Of a stretch of DNA of 64,000 nucleotides, positions 23,515-31,439 are shown in pieces. The position numbers and the translations under genes are program-made. Numbering within the stretch: position 1 is the first letter of the stretch; each line of letters begins with the position of its first letter. The notes beneath the pieces are model-generated. The model saw only the letters and a program-made list of their open reading frames with translations, was not told where the DNA came from and searched no databases. Origin of the DNA: Bacteroidota bacterium (GTDB taxonomy: Bacteria; Bacteroidota; Bacteroidia; Chitinophagales; Chitinophagaceae); contig JAUZNZ010000002.1 of assembly GCA_030706735.1 (NCBI GenBank), positions 170,261-234,260 of the forward strand, read 5' to 3'.

Positions 23515-26076
23515 ATGGCAAACCGACTGAAGTCAAAGAAAAGCCAGAAAGCCGGCTCCGGCAAACTGAAGGCTGAAAATGACCCCAAGGTTACGGTAAA
23601 AGAGATCGTCAAAGATGAGCGTACCCATAAGATCACCGGGGCCGTTCTGCTCCTTTTGGCTGCCTTTCTTTTTATCGCCTTTACCTCCTATTTGTTCACC
23701 TGGAAGGAGGACCAGGACAAAGTCTTCCGCGGCGCCTCCATTCTCGCCCCTTCATCGGAGGTCAAGGTGGCTAATTTGTTGGGTCATCTGGGGGCCTGGG
23801 TCTCCTACCAGTTCTTCAATAATGGCTTCGGACTTGCCTCCTACCTCTTTAGCTGGCTCTCGTTCGTTATCGGCGCCAACCTGTTGTTCAAGCGACCCTT
23901 GTTTGCGATCGGCCGCCACCTCCGGTATATCGTGGCCGGCCTGTTCTTTTTCTGCGTGAGCCTCGCCTTCGTGACAAGGCATAGCGCTTTTCCCTGGGGC
24001 GGGGCCGTAGGCGATCTGCTCGATGACCTGCTGATCCGTCTCCTCGGTTGGCTGGGGACCGCCGCATTATTATTCGTGGCAGCCCTCGCCTTTGTGATCT
24101 GGAGGTTCAATCCCGTTTTTAAAGTGCCAAAAGTTCCGGCGTTGCCGCTTCGTGAAAAACAACCCCTGGTATCGGCCGAATCCGCGCAGGAGGGCGCAAG
24201 ACTTTTCGTGGAGGAGGGATTCAGCAATATGAACCTGAAAGGGAATATCCTGAAGGAAGAGGGCGGGGTGGTCGCCATATCCCCGCGTGAAGAATGGCAG
24301 GAAGGGCCGGCCAATGGCTTGCTCCTTGTCGAACGGGAGGACGCCGAAAGCGAAACGGACGAGCCCGATCCATTTGAACCGGCGTCGGAGGAAGAGGAAG
24401 ATGAACTCTTCGACGACATCCCCACCATGATCAACCGCAACGACCCCTCCAGGGGATCCGGGAAAGCGGCCGCGCCGGAACCTGAACTGGAGATCAAAGC
24501 CGCGGCCGGCAACGAGCTCGCCGAAGGAGAGAATGAAGACCGTCCCGCGGTGTCCGGACCGCTTCCCGACTATGAGCCTACCCTGGACCTCCGTGATTAT
24601 CAATACCCGTCCCTGGAGCTGTTGGAGGCGCATGGAAGCGAAAAGATCGTCCAGGATGCCACCGAGCTGGAGGCAAATAAGAACCAGATCATCCGCACGC
24701 TCAGCAATTACGATATTTCGATCCAAAAGATCAGTGCTACGGTCGGACCCACTGTGACGCTATATGAGATCGTCCCCGCGGCAGGCGTACGCATTTCGCG
24801 GATCAAGAACCTCGAAGATGACATCGCGCTGAGCCTGGCGGCTCTCGGTATACGCATCATTGCGCCCATTCCCGGTAAGGGCACGATCGGCATCGAAGTG
24901 CCGAATGTCAGAAAGACGGTGGTGAGCATGCGTACGCTGCTGTCTTCCGACAAATTCCAGCATAGCAATTTCTCCCTCCCGATCGCGATCGGGAAAAAGA
25001 TCGACAATGACAACTTCATCGTGGACCTGGCGGCGATGCCCCACCTGCTGATGGCCGGTGCGACCGGCCAGGGCAAGTCGGTTGGCCTGAATGCCATTCT
25101 CATTTCACTCCTTTATAAGAAGCATCCTTCACAGCTCAAATTAGTCCTCGTCGATCCCAAGAAAGTGGAGCTGAGCCTTTACCGTACGATAGAAAAACAT
25201 TTCCTGGCCAAATTGCCCGGAGAGGAAGAGGCGATCATCACCGACACCAAAAAAGTGATCCATACCCTCAATGCATTGTGCACGCTGATGGATATTCGCT
25301 ACGATCTGCTGAAAGAGGCGGGCGCACGAAATATCAAGGAGTATAATGACAAGTTCATCAAACGAAAACTCAATCCCCTCAAGGGACACGAATACCTGCC
25401 CTTCATCGTCCTGGTCATCGACGAGTTCGCCGACCTGATCATGACCGCCGGAAAGGAGGTGGAAATGCCCATCGCCCGCCTGGCTCAACTGGCCCGTGCG
25501 GTTGGCATCCACTTGATCATCGCCACCCAGCGGCCATCGGTGAATATTATCACCGGTACGATCAAGGCAAATTTTCCCGCGCGCATCGGCTTCAAAGTGT
25601 CTTCCAAGATCGACTCCCGCACCATCCTGGATTCCGGAGGCGCCGATCAATTGATTGGCAAGGGGGACATGCTCATTTCCTATAACGGGGAAATTACCCG
25701 CGTACAATGTGCTTTCGTCGATACGCCCGAAGTCGAAGAGATCACGGATTTCATCGGCAGGCAACGCGGTTATCCCCAGGCATTCCTTTTGCCTGAGTAT
25801 ACCGACGAGAAGGAGATGGAAGGCAAGGAATTCGACCTGGAGGACCGGGACCCCCTCTTCGATGACGCGGCCCGCCTTATTGTGCAAAACCAGATCGGTT
25901 CGACCTCCCTTATCCAGCGACGTATGAAATTGGGGTACAATCGGGCGGGACGCCTGATGGACCAGCTGGAGGCCGCAGGCGTGGTCGGCGCGGGTCAGGG
26001 CAGCAAACCCCGGGATGTCCTCATCAAGACCGAGCACGAGCTCGACGAATACCTGCGCAGAAGGACGGGGAACTGA
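23515..26076 (+). CDS. ftsK: FtsK/SpoIIIE DNA translocase
   Basis: Septal ATP-driven DNA pump that clears chromosomes during division. The 853 residues show four to five membrane helices (about 40-60, 95-125, 138-155 and 178-195), then an acidic linker of about 150 residues rich in Glu, Asp and Pro. The motor follows: alpha domain, Walker A GATGQGKS near 515-522, Walker B FIVLVIDEFADL near 627-638, and the C-terminal gamma winged helix starting around 780 (GSTSLIQRRMKLGYNRAGRLMDQLEAAGVVG), which reads KOPS-like sites. The ATG at 23515 is preferred to the GTG at 23509, which lies within the -7 element. lolA follows after 56 bp. Confidence 0.95.
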   Translation: MANRLKSKKSQKAGSGKLKAENDPKVTVKEIVKDERTHKITGAVLLLLAAFLFIAFTSYLFTWKEDQDKVFRGASILAPSSEVKVANLLGHLGAWVSYQFFNNGFGLASYLFSWLSFVIGANLLFKRPLFAIGRHLRYIVAGLFFFCVSLAFVTRHSAFPWGGAVGDLLDDLLIRLLGWLGTAALLFVAALAFVIWRFNPVFKVPKVPALPLREKQPLVSAESAQEGARLFVEEGFSNMNLKGNILKEEGGVVAISPREEWQEGPANGLLLVEREDAESETDEPDPFEPASEEEEDELFDDIPTMINRNDPSRGSGKAAAPEPELEIKAAAGNELAEGENEDRPAVSGPLPDYEPTLDLRDYQYPSLELLEAHGSEKIVQDATELEANKNQIIRTLSNYDISIQKISATVGPTVTLYEIVPAAGVRISRIKNLEDDIALSLAALGIRIIAPIPGKGTIGIEVPNVRKTVVSMRTLLSSDKFQHSNFSLPIAIGKKIDNDNFIVDLAAMPHLLMAGATGQGKSVGLNAILISLLYKKHPSQLKLVLVDPKKVELSLYRTIEKHFLAKLPGEEEAIITDTKKVIHTLNALCTLMDIRYDLLKEAGARNIKEYNDKFIKRKLNPLKGHEYLPFIVLVIDEFADLIMTAGKEVEMPIARLAQLARAVGIHLIIATQRPSVNIITGTIKANFPARIGFKVSSKIDSRTILDSGGADQLIGKGDMLISYNGEITRVQCAFVDTPEVEEITDFIGRQRGYPQAFLLPEYTDEKEMEGKEFDLEDRDPLFDDAARLIVQNQIGSTSLIQRRMKLGYNRAGRLMDQLEAAGVVGAGQGSKPRDVLIKTEHELDEYLRRRTGN

Positions 26077-26089
26077 CGATCGGTTTTCC

Positions 26090-26097
26090 TATCTTTG
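26090..26097 (+). promoter_or_regulatory. Candidate -7 element of lolA
   Basis: Exact TATCTTTG, identical to the element before ftsK, 35 bp upstream of the lolA start. It indicates that lolA has its own promoter in addition to any read-through from ftsK. Confidence 0.45.
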
Positions 26098-26132
26098 CGC
26101 CTCTTTTCATCAATGATCCTAAAAACAACCAT

Positions 26133-26810
26133 ATGAGCGTGAGTAAGAAGTGGTTTTTTGCGTGTTTGGTCCTGAGCATGGGCTGCCTGGGGGCACAAGC
26201 CCAGAACAATAGTTTGGGCAAGAATGACCCCGACGCCAAAAAAGTACTCGATGCGCTGAGCGCCAGGCTTAAGTCCTTTAAAACGGTGCAGGCTAATTTT
26301 ACACTAAAGGTCGAAGATCAGAAGGGCAAGCTGCAAGGCAGCAAAAGCGGCTCCGTTTATATCCGGGGCAACCAATATCATGTCAGCATTACAGGCCAGG
26401 AAGTCTATAGCGACGGAAAGAATACATGGACCTATGACAAGTCTTCAAATGAAGTGACCATCACAAAAACGGATCCTAACTCGCAAACGATCAGCCCGGA
26501 GAAATTTTTCACCGATTTCTATGACAAGGACTTTCTCTATAAACTGAACGGACAGAAAAAGATCGGCGACCGTGCGGTCGATGAAGTGGAGCTGACCCCG
26601 ACGGACAAGACAAAATCCTTCTATAAGGTTCTTCTGTATATTGATAGGGTCAAGCATACGATGGTCAGCCTGCAGTGGTTTGAAACCGGAGGTAACCGGT
26701 ATACCCTTAACACCACGAAGCTCACCGGCAATGCGCCCCTCACCGATGCGCAGCTGGTATTCAATAAGGCCAGGTATCCCGGCGTCGAAGAAGTAGACTT
26801 GAGAAATTAA
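26133..26810 (+). CDS. lolA: LolA-like outer-membrane lipoprotein carrier
   Basis: Periplasmic carrier that shuttles lipoproteins from the inner to the outer membrane. The 225-residue protein has a signal peptide (1-23, ending GAQAQ). The LolA half-barrel fold is visible as alternating strands: FKTVQANFTLKVEDQKGKLQGSKSG, YSDGKNTWTYD and KTKSFYKVLLYID. Length fits LolA of this phylum, which is more divergent than the proteobacterial one. Its stop is 1 bp from the convergent ubiX-like gene. No LolB was expected or seen; Bacteroidota often lack it. Confidence 0.86.
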   Translation: MSVSKKWFFACLVLSMGCLGAQAQNNSLGKNDPDAKKVLDALSARLKSFKTVQANFTLKVEDQKGKLQGSKSGSVYIRGNQYHVSITGQEVYSDGKNTWTYDKSSNEVTITKTDPNSQTISPEKFFTDFYDKDFLYKLNGQKKIGDRAVDEVELTPTDKTKSFYKVLLYIDRVKHTMVSLQWFETGGNRYTLNTTKLTGNAPLTDAQLVFNKARYPGVEEVDLRN

Positions 26811-26811
26811 C

Positions 26812-27378
26812 TCACTGCCCCCACCGGAACGTACTGATGTCCAAACCAGCCAGGTCAAGCACCCGGTCCACGACGGTCGCGGCCATCTCTTCCAGGGTCT
26901 TCGGACGGCTATAGAATGAAGGCGTGGCGGGACAGATAATGCCTCCAGCCAGGGTTACCGCTTCCATATTCCGAATATGCAGGAGGTTATAAGGCGTTTC
27001 CCGGACTACACAGATCAGCTTTCTTTTTTCCTTCAGGATGACGTCGGCAGCCCGGGTGATCAGATCGGAAGAAATCCCTCCGGCAATCCGACCCAATGTC
27101 CCCATGGAACAAGGAATGATGATCATGGTGCCGTACCGGCCCGACCCCGATGCGAAGGGCGCGGAAAAATCCGTTTGCGAAAAGAAGGGAAGATCATAGT
27201 CGCGAAAGGACTCATCGCCAAGCTCCGTTTTCCAGACCTCCCTGGCATTCCCGGTCATGATCACCGAAACAGCTTCCCATTGTTCCTTGAGAAGGACAAG
27301 TTTGCCCAGCAGGCTCCTGGCATACAGCGATCCGCTGGCGCCGGTAATGGCAATGACGATCTTTTGGTTGTCTGGCAT
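26812..27378 (-). CDS. ubiX: UbiX-family flavin prenyltransferase
   Basis: Makes prenylated FMN, the cofactor of UbiD-type decarboxylases, from FMN and dimethylallyl phosphate. From the ATG at 27378 the protein has 188 residues with ITGASGSLYARSLL at the start (phosphate-binding loop), the PCSMGTLGRIAGGISSDLITRAADVILKEKR segment and RETPYNLLHIRNM, all hallmark UbiX/Pad1 features. A longer frame from 27441 adds a non-conserved extension and runs over the -7 element, so it is rejected. No ubiD is nearby. Confidence 0.92.
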   Translation of the reverse strand: MPDNQKIVIAITGASGSLYARSLLGKLVLLKEQWEAVSVIMTGNAREVWKTELGDESFRDYDLPFFSQTDFSAPFASGSGRYGTMIIIPCSMGTLGRIAGGISSDLITRAADVILKEKRKLICVVRETPYNLLHIRNMEAVTLAGGIICPATPSFYSRPKTLEEMAATVVDRVLDLAGLDISTFRWGQ

Positions 27379-27395
27379 AAGAATAAGCGCAGCGG

Positions 27396-27403
27396 CAAAA
27401 GTA
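27396..27403 (-). promoter_or_regulatory. Candidate -7 element of the ubiX-like gene
   Basis: TACTTTTG on the minus strand fits TAnnTTTG and ends 17 bp before the ATG at 27378. Confidence 0.45.
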
Positions 27404-27632
27404 GGGTTTTTTGACCGGTAGGGCGGAGACCCTGAACTCAATCGATTTAGCTCATATACGCCCGGAGCCTCCTTGAAAAAGGTTCATAGCCCGAATTCGA
27501 CTTGATCGGGATCAATTAAATCGGCGAGGCGCCTAAAATAATAGCATGTATCAGCCAGTGTTTCAATGCGAACATACTATATTTGATTTTTCATAGGATA
27601 AGGTTTAATGGTTAATGGTATTTGATTAGTGC

Positions 27633-27656
27633 AGCCCCGCTTCGGCGGGGCTTTTT
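27633..27656 (+). terminator. Strong intrinsic terminator with no obvious upstream gene
   Basis: Perfect 8-bp stem AGCCCCGC/GCGGGGCT with a TTCG tetraloop, followed by TTTTT. It is oriented for plus-strand transcription, yet both flanking genes are on the minus strand. Confidence 0.85.
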
Positions 27657-27693
27657 GTATGTACTTCGCGGGAGTAAGCTTCCAGGGCCGGCA

Positions 27694-27727
27694 TAAAAAA
27701 GAAGCCCCGACACAAGGCGCCGGGGCA
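27694..27727 (-). terminator. Intrinsic terminator of the oxoamine synthase gene
   Basis: On the minus strand, GCCCCG (27721-27726) pairs with CGGGGC (27704-27709), followed by TTC and a TTTTTT run. It lies 25 bp after the stop codon at 27752. Confidence 0.75.
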
Positions 27728-27751
27728 TATGATATAAGTTGGAGGAACCCC

Positions 27752-29008
27752 TCAGGCTTCCGCCATGTCGGGTATCGCATGTACTTTATAGTCTCCCGCA
27801 TCCAGTTTCTTCTTGGTTTCCCGGAAAGCCCGCAAGGTCTGCTCAATGTCTTCAGCCGTATGCGCTGCCGTAGGTACCAACCGGTAAATGATATGTCCCT
27901 TGGGAATGACCGGATAAACCACGATCGAGCAAAAAATATGGTAATTCTCCCGTAAATCCATGACCATCGCCGTCGCTTCGGGGACGTCCCCTTTCATATA
28001 AACCGGCGTGACCGGCGAATCCGTCTTGCCAATGTCGAAGCCACTGTCACGCAGGCCCTTTTGTAGCTTTCGAACGACGTCCCAAAGCTTTTTACGCAGC
28101 TCGGGCTTGGTGCGCAACAATTCCAGCCTTTTCAGGTTGCCGATCGTGACCGGCATCGGCAGGCTCTTGGCAAATATCTGGGAACGCGTGTTATATCGGA
28201 TGTAATCGATGATGGACTTGTCGCCGGCCATAAATGCCCCGATAGAGGCCATTGACTTGGCAAAGGTCGAGAAATACAGGTCGATCTTGTCCTGCACCCC
28301 CTGCTCTTCACCCGCGCCCGCGCCGGTCTTTCCCAGGGTGCCGAATCCATGGGCGTCGTCGACCAACAGACGAAACTCGAAATGGTCCTTCAATGCGGCG
28401 ATCTCCTTCAGTTTGCCCTGGTCTCCGGCCATGCCGAAAACGCCCTCCGTGATCACCAGGATCCCTCCGGCGCCTTGCTTTTCAATAAGCGCAGTGGCCC
28501 GCTGCAATTGCTTTTCGCAGTCTTCCAGGTCATTGTGCTTGAATACATAACGGTGCCCGGGGTGCAGACGCAAGCCGTCGATGATACAGGCATGGCTCTC
28601 CGCATCATACACGATCACGTCATGACGTCCGCAGATCGCGTCGATCGCACTCATGATGCCCTGGTACCCATAGTTGAACAAGGTAGCATCTTCTTTGCCT
28701 TCGAACTCGGCCAGCTCTTTTTCCAGCTTCTCATGATAGCTGCTGTTCCCGCTCATCATGCGCGCCCCCATGGGCGCGGCCAGGCCGAATTGGGCGGCGG
28801 CTTCAGCATCGATCTTGCGGATCTCGGGGTGATTGGCCAGGCCCAGGTAATTGTTAAGGCTCCAAACGATTTTCTCCTTGCCACGAAAGAGCATCCTGCT
28901 GCCGATCTCCCCTTCCAGTTTTGGAAAGGCGAAATACCCGTGCGCCCTCTCCCGGTGCTGGCCGATAGGCCCGTGGTTCTTCAGTAACTTTGCAAAAATG
29001 TCTGCCAT
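27752..29008 (-). CDS. Alpha-oxoamine synthase family PLP enzyme (Kbl/BioF/SPT type)
   Basis: PLP enzyme that condenses an amino acid with an acyl-CoA or acyl carrier with loss of CO2. The 418 residues show LNNYLGLANHPE near 49-60, GYQG(I)MSA, the DDAHGFGTLG loop near 226-235 and the PLP lysine in STFAKSMASIGAF near residue 257. Family members make 2-amino-3-ketobutyrate (Kbl), 8-amino-7-oxononanoate (BioF), 3-ketosphinganine (serine palmitoyltransferase) or the sulfonolipid precursor (cysteate acyltransferase). The N-terminal extension (about 45 residues before SLNNYLG) and lone position without tdh or bio genes favour a lipid-forming role, but the substrate cannot be read from sequence. It has its own promoter and terminator. 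Confidence 0.85.
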   Translation of the reverse strand: MADIFAKLLKNHGPIGQHRERAHGYFAFPKLEGEIGSRMLFRGKEKIVWSLNNYLGLANHPEIRKIDAEAAAQFGLAAPMGARMMSGNSSYHEKLEKELAEFEGKEDATLFNYGYQGIMSAIDAICGRHDVIVYDAESHACIIDGLRLHPGHRYVFKHNDLEDCEKQLQRATALIEKQGAGGILVITEGVFGMAGDQGKLKEIAALKDHFEFRLLVDDAHGFGTLGKTGAGAGEEQGVQDKIDLYFSTFAKSMASIGAFMAGDKSIIDYIRYNTRSQIFAKSLPMPVTIGNLKRLELLRTKPELRKKLWDVVRKLQKGLRDSGFDIGKTDSPVTPVYMKGDVPEATAMVMDLRENYHIFCSIVVYPVIPKGHIIYRLVPTAAHTAEDIEQTLRAFRETKKKLDAGDYKVHAIPDMAEA

Positions 29009-29038
29009 ATTATCAAATTATTAAAGTTCGGGACGGGG

Positions 29039-29070
29039 CAAAGCTAAGCTATTTGAGTAAAACGGACAAC
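29039..29070 (-). promoter_or_regulatory. Promoter of the oxoamine synthase gene
   Basis: On the minus strand, TTG (29068-29070) and TAGCTTTG (29039-29046) are separated by 21 bp. The -7 element matches TAnnTTTG exactly and lies 30 bp before the start at 29008. Confidence 0.5.
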
Positions 29071-29153
29071 GCCCGCGCACAGGAGCCTCTTCTCTGCAAT
29101 CGCTATATTAATCGCCTTTTAACCTTCGCCGCCCGGGTCGGCCCGACCCATCC

Positions 29154-29183
29154 TTGCATTTTTCAGGATTTGACATAAGTTTG
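29154..29183 (+). promoter_or_regulatory. Promoter of the pafA-like gene
   Basis: TTG (29154-29156), 19 bp, then TAAGTTTG (29176-29183): the canonical Bacteroidota -33/-7 arrangement. The start codon follows after 26 bp. Confidence 0.6.
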
Positions 29184-29209
29184 CCCTCTAATCAATTTCC
29201 CTGATCGGT

Positions 29210-30859
29210 ATGCGTAATTTTTCCCTTGCCCTTTTATTGCTGCTTCTCGCTGCCGGATGCCGGAACAGGCAATCCGGAGCGGTGCGACGCCCCAAACTGG
29301 TGGTGGGTATCGTCATAGACCAAATGCGTTGGGATTACTTATACCGTTACTACGATCGCTATGGCGAAGGTGGGTTTAAGAGGCTCCTGAACCATGGCTT
29401 CTCTTGCGAGAATACCATGATCAATTACCTGCCTTCGTATACGGCGGTGGGACATACCTGCATATTCACCGGGTCGGTCCCGGCCTTTTCCGGGATTAGC
29501 GGGAATGACTGGATTGAACAGGCGACCGGCAAACACGTTTATTGCACGGACGACAGCACAGTAACCAGCGTGGGTGCTGAAGATGCACAATCGAAAGAAG
29601 GAAAGATGTCGCCGCGAAATCTGCTGGTGTCGACCATTACCGATGAATTGATGATCGCGACGAATTACCGCTCGAAGGTCGTGGGGGTCTCACTCAAGGA
29701 CCGGGCCGCTATTCTGCCGGCGGGACATGCCGCAAATGCGGCTTTCTGGCTGGATGATTCGACGGGCCACTTTATCACGAGCAATTACTACATGCCGCGG
29801 CTTCCGGCCTGGGTGGATAGCTTTAATAACGGTAACCGGATCGCCGGACTGATCAAAGAGGGATGGAATCCGCTCTATCCCAAACAAACCTATGAACAGA
29901 GCGAAATGGATGATCAGCCCTATGAAGGCAAATTCAAAGGCGACTCGACCCCGGCCTTTCCACATGACCTGGTCTCGTCCTACAAACAAGGAAAAAGTAG
30001 TTTCCGGTATACCCCCTTTGGCAACACACTGACCCTGGACTTCGCCAGGAATGCAGTGGAAGGTTACCGGCTGGGCCGGGGACCATTCACGGACTTTCTC
30101 ACGGTGAATTGCGCCTCGACGGATTACGTCGGTCATATGTTCGGCATTAATTCGATCGAGATCGAGGACGTCTATCTGCGGTTGGACAAGGATCTGGCCG
30201 CCTTCTTCCGGTTCCTGGACGACCAGGTCGGCAGTGACGGGTATACCGTGTTCCTCACCGCGGATCATGGGGCCGCCCATGCCATCTGGTATATGCAAAA
30301 TCACGACCTTCCGGCCGATTATTGGAATCACCCGGAGATCCTGGTGGACAGTCTGAACAAAATATTGGCGGAGAAATTTAAGGTGAACAGGCTGGTGGAA
30401 TCCTGCACGAACTATCAGATCGACTTTGCCACGCAAAAGATCTCGGCTGGCCATCTGGATTTTAGCGCCATCAAAAAGAGCGTACTGGAATACCTGAGAA
30501 GACAGCCGGGCATCAACTATGCGATCGATATGGCCAATGTGGACGAATCGGCAGTCCCTGAGCCGCTAAGAACCATGGTGATCAATGGATACTATGCCCG
30601 GCGCAGCGGAGCGATACAGATCGTCCTCGATCCGGGATGGTTCGAAGGGCACGGCAAGACAGGCACCACCCACGGCTCCTGGAATCCATATGACACGCAT
30701 ATTCCTTTGGTTTTCATGGGTTGGGGCATTCATCACGGGTCGTCCAACGAGCAGGTTCACATGACGGATATTGCGCCCACCGTGGCGGCCCTGCTCCATA
30801 TTCAGATGCCCAATGGATGCATTGGCAAGCCGATCACTGGTGTTCTAAGCCAACGTTAA
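29210..30859 (+). CDS. pafA: PafA-like alkaline phosphatase (lipoprotein)
   Basis: Phosphate-irrepressible alkaline phosphatase of the PafA type, releasing phosphate from many monoesters outside the cytoplasm. The 549 residues start with a lipoprotein signal (LLLLAAGC, Cys17). The metal-binding and catalytic architecture of the alkaline phosphatase superfamily follows: VGIVIDQMRWDYLYRY, then NYLPSYTAVGHTCIFTG with the nucleophile Thr, GISGNDWI, FLTADHGAAHA and the C-terminal GTTHGSWNPYDTHIPLVFMGWGI. Typical PafA length. It is monocistronic with a clear promoter and a strong terminator. A phosphodiesterase of the same superfamily is the alternative, though the motifs fit PafA better. Confidence 0.9.
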   Translation: MRNFSLALLLLLLAAGCRNRQSGAVRRPKLVVGIVIDQMRWDYLYRYYDRYGEGGFKRLLNHGFSCENTMINYLPSYTAVGHTCIFTGSVPAFSGISGNDWIEQATGKHVYCTDDSTVTSVGAEDAQSKEGKMSPRNLLVSTITDELMIATNYRSKVVGVSLKDRAAILPAGHAANAAFWLDDSTGHFITSNYYMPRLPAWVDSFNNGNRIAGLIKEGWNPLYPKQTYEQSEMDDQPYEGKFKGDSTPAFPHDLVSSYKQGKSSFRYTPFGNTLTLDFARNAVEGYRLGRGPFTDFLTVNCASTDYVGHMFGINSIEIEDVYLRLDKDLAAFFRFLDDQVGSDGYTVFLTADHGAAHAIWYMQNHDLPADYWNHPEILVDSLNKILAEKFKVNRLVESCTNYQIDFATQKISAGHLDFSAIKKSVLEYLRRQPGINYAIDMANVDESAVPEPLRTMVINGYYARRSGAIQIVLDPGWFEGHGKTGTTHGSWNPYDTHIPLVFMGWGIHHGSSNEQVHMTDIAPTVAALLHIQMPNGCIGKPITGVLSQR

Positions 30860-30941
30860 AGCCCGGAATCCATTGATTATCTGCTCATCATGTCGTCTCC
30901 GGGCAGCGTTCCGGGGCAAATAGCGGTCTTATTGCGGGTTT

Positions 30942-30972
30942 GCCGGCCTGCTGACGGCCGGCCTTTTTTTTT
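30942..30972 (+). terminator. Intrinsic terminator of the pafA-like gene
   Basis: GCCGGCC (30942-30948), a 7-base loop and GGCCGGC (30956-30962) are followed by C and nine T. It lies 82 bp after the stop codon and isolates the SUF operon. Confidence 0.88.
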
Positions 30973-31042
30973 CCCAATGTCGAAAACCGATTCCGGAACC
31001 CTCTGGTCCGTTATTTGTTCTATAATTAGTAACTTAAAGAAT

Positions 31043-31369
31043 ATGATCACTGTATCTCCTAAAGCGAAAGAATATATCGGCCAGATCATGGCCGACCAAC
31101 AGGCCTCACCCGGAACTTTTTTACGTGTAGGCGTAAAGAGCGGGGGCTGCTCGGGCCTGGAATACCACATGCAACTCGACACGGCCCAAAAGGATGGGGA
31201 CCAGATATTCGAAGACAACGGGGTCAAGGTGGTGGTGGACATGAAGAGTCTGCTTTACCTGTACGGGACCGAATTGGATTATTCGGGGGGATTGAATGGT
31301 AAAGGATTGGTTTTCAACAATCCAAACGCCTCCCGGACCTGCAGCTGCGGGGAAAGTTTCGCCGTATAA
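31043..31369 (+). CDS. sufA: Iron-sulfur assembly A-type carrier (SufA/IscA/ErpA family)
   Basis: A-type carrier that delivers iron-sulfur clusters to target proteins. From the ATG at 31043 it has 108 residues, the normal size. The three conserved cysteines are visible: one in [10 protein letters not shown] and two in the C-terminal [11 protein letters not shown] longer frame from 30890 runs through the upstream terminator and is not used. It is the first gene of the SUF operon; sufB follows after 70 bp. No exact -7 element was seen upstream. Confidence 0.93.
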   Translation: MITVSPKAKEYIGQIMADQQASPGTFLRVGVKSGGCSGLEYHMQLDTAQKDGDQIFEDNGVKVVVDMKSLLYLYGTELDYSGGLNGKGLVFNNPNASRTCSCGESFAV

Positions 31370-31439
31370 GGGCAGGCCACAGGGAAAAGCGCGGATGTTG
31401 AAGTATCTTGCACCTGGGTTTCCGATAAATGGAGTATTT

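Larger units (their letters stand above)
27379..27751. other. 373-bp intergenic region with two terminators and no protein gene
   Basis: No credible coding sequence on either strand. It contains the ubiX-like gene's -7 element (27396-27403, minus), a plus-strand terminator (27633-27656) with no visible gene upstream, and the minus-strand terminator of the oxoamine synthase gene (27694-27727). Between about 27404 and 27632 short complementary segments are present (for example CCCGA/TCGGG around 27490-27515), but nothing matches a tRNA, tmRNA, SRP RNA or RNase P RNA that I can recognise. A small plus-strand RNA ending at 27656 is possible. Confidence 0.5.

Noticed and set aside
27404..27632. 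Possible tRNA or tmRNA in the intergenic region
   Set aside because: No T-arm consensus, acceptor pairing or CCA end could be fitted on either strand.
27752..29008. Firm naming as serine palmitoyltransferase or Kbl
   Set aside because: The family motifs are shared by all alpha-oxoamine synthases and the context does not decide between them.
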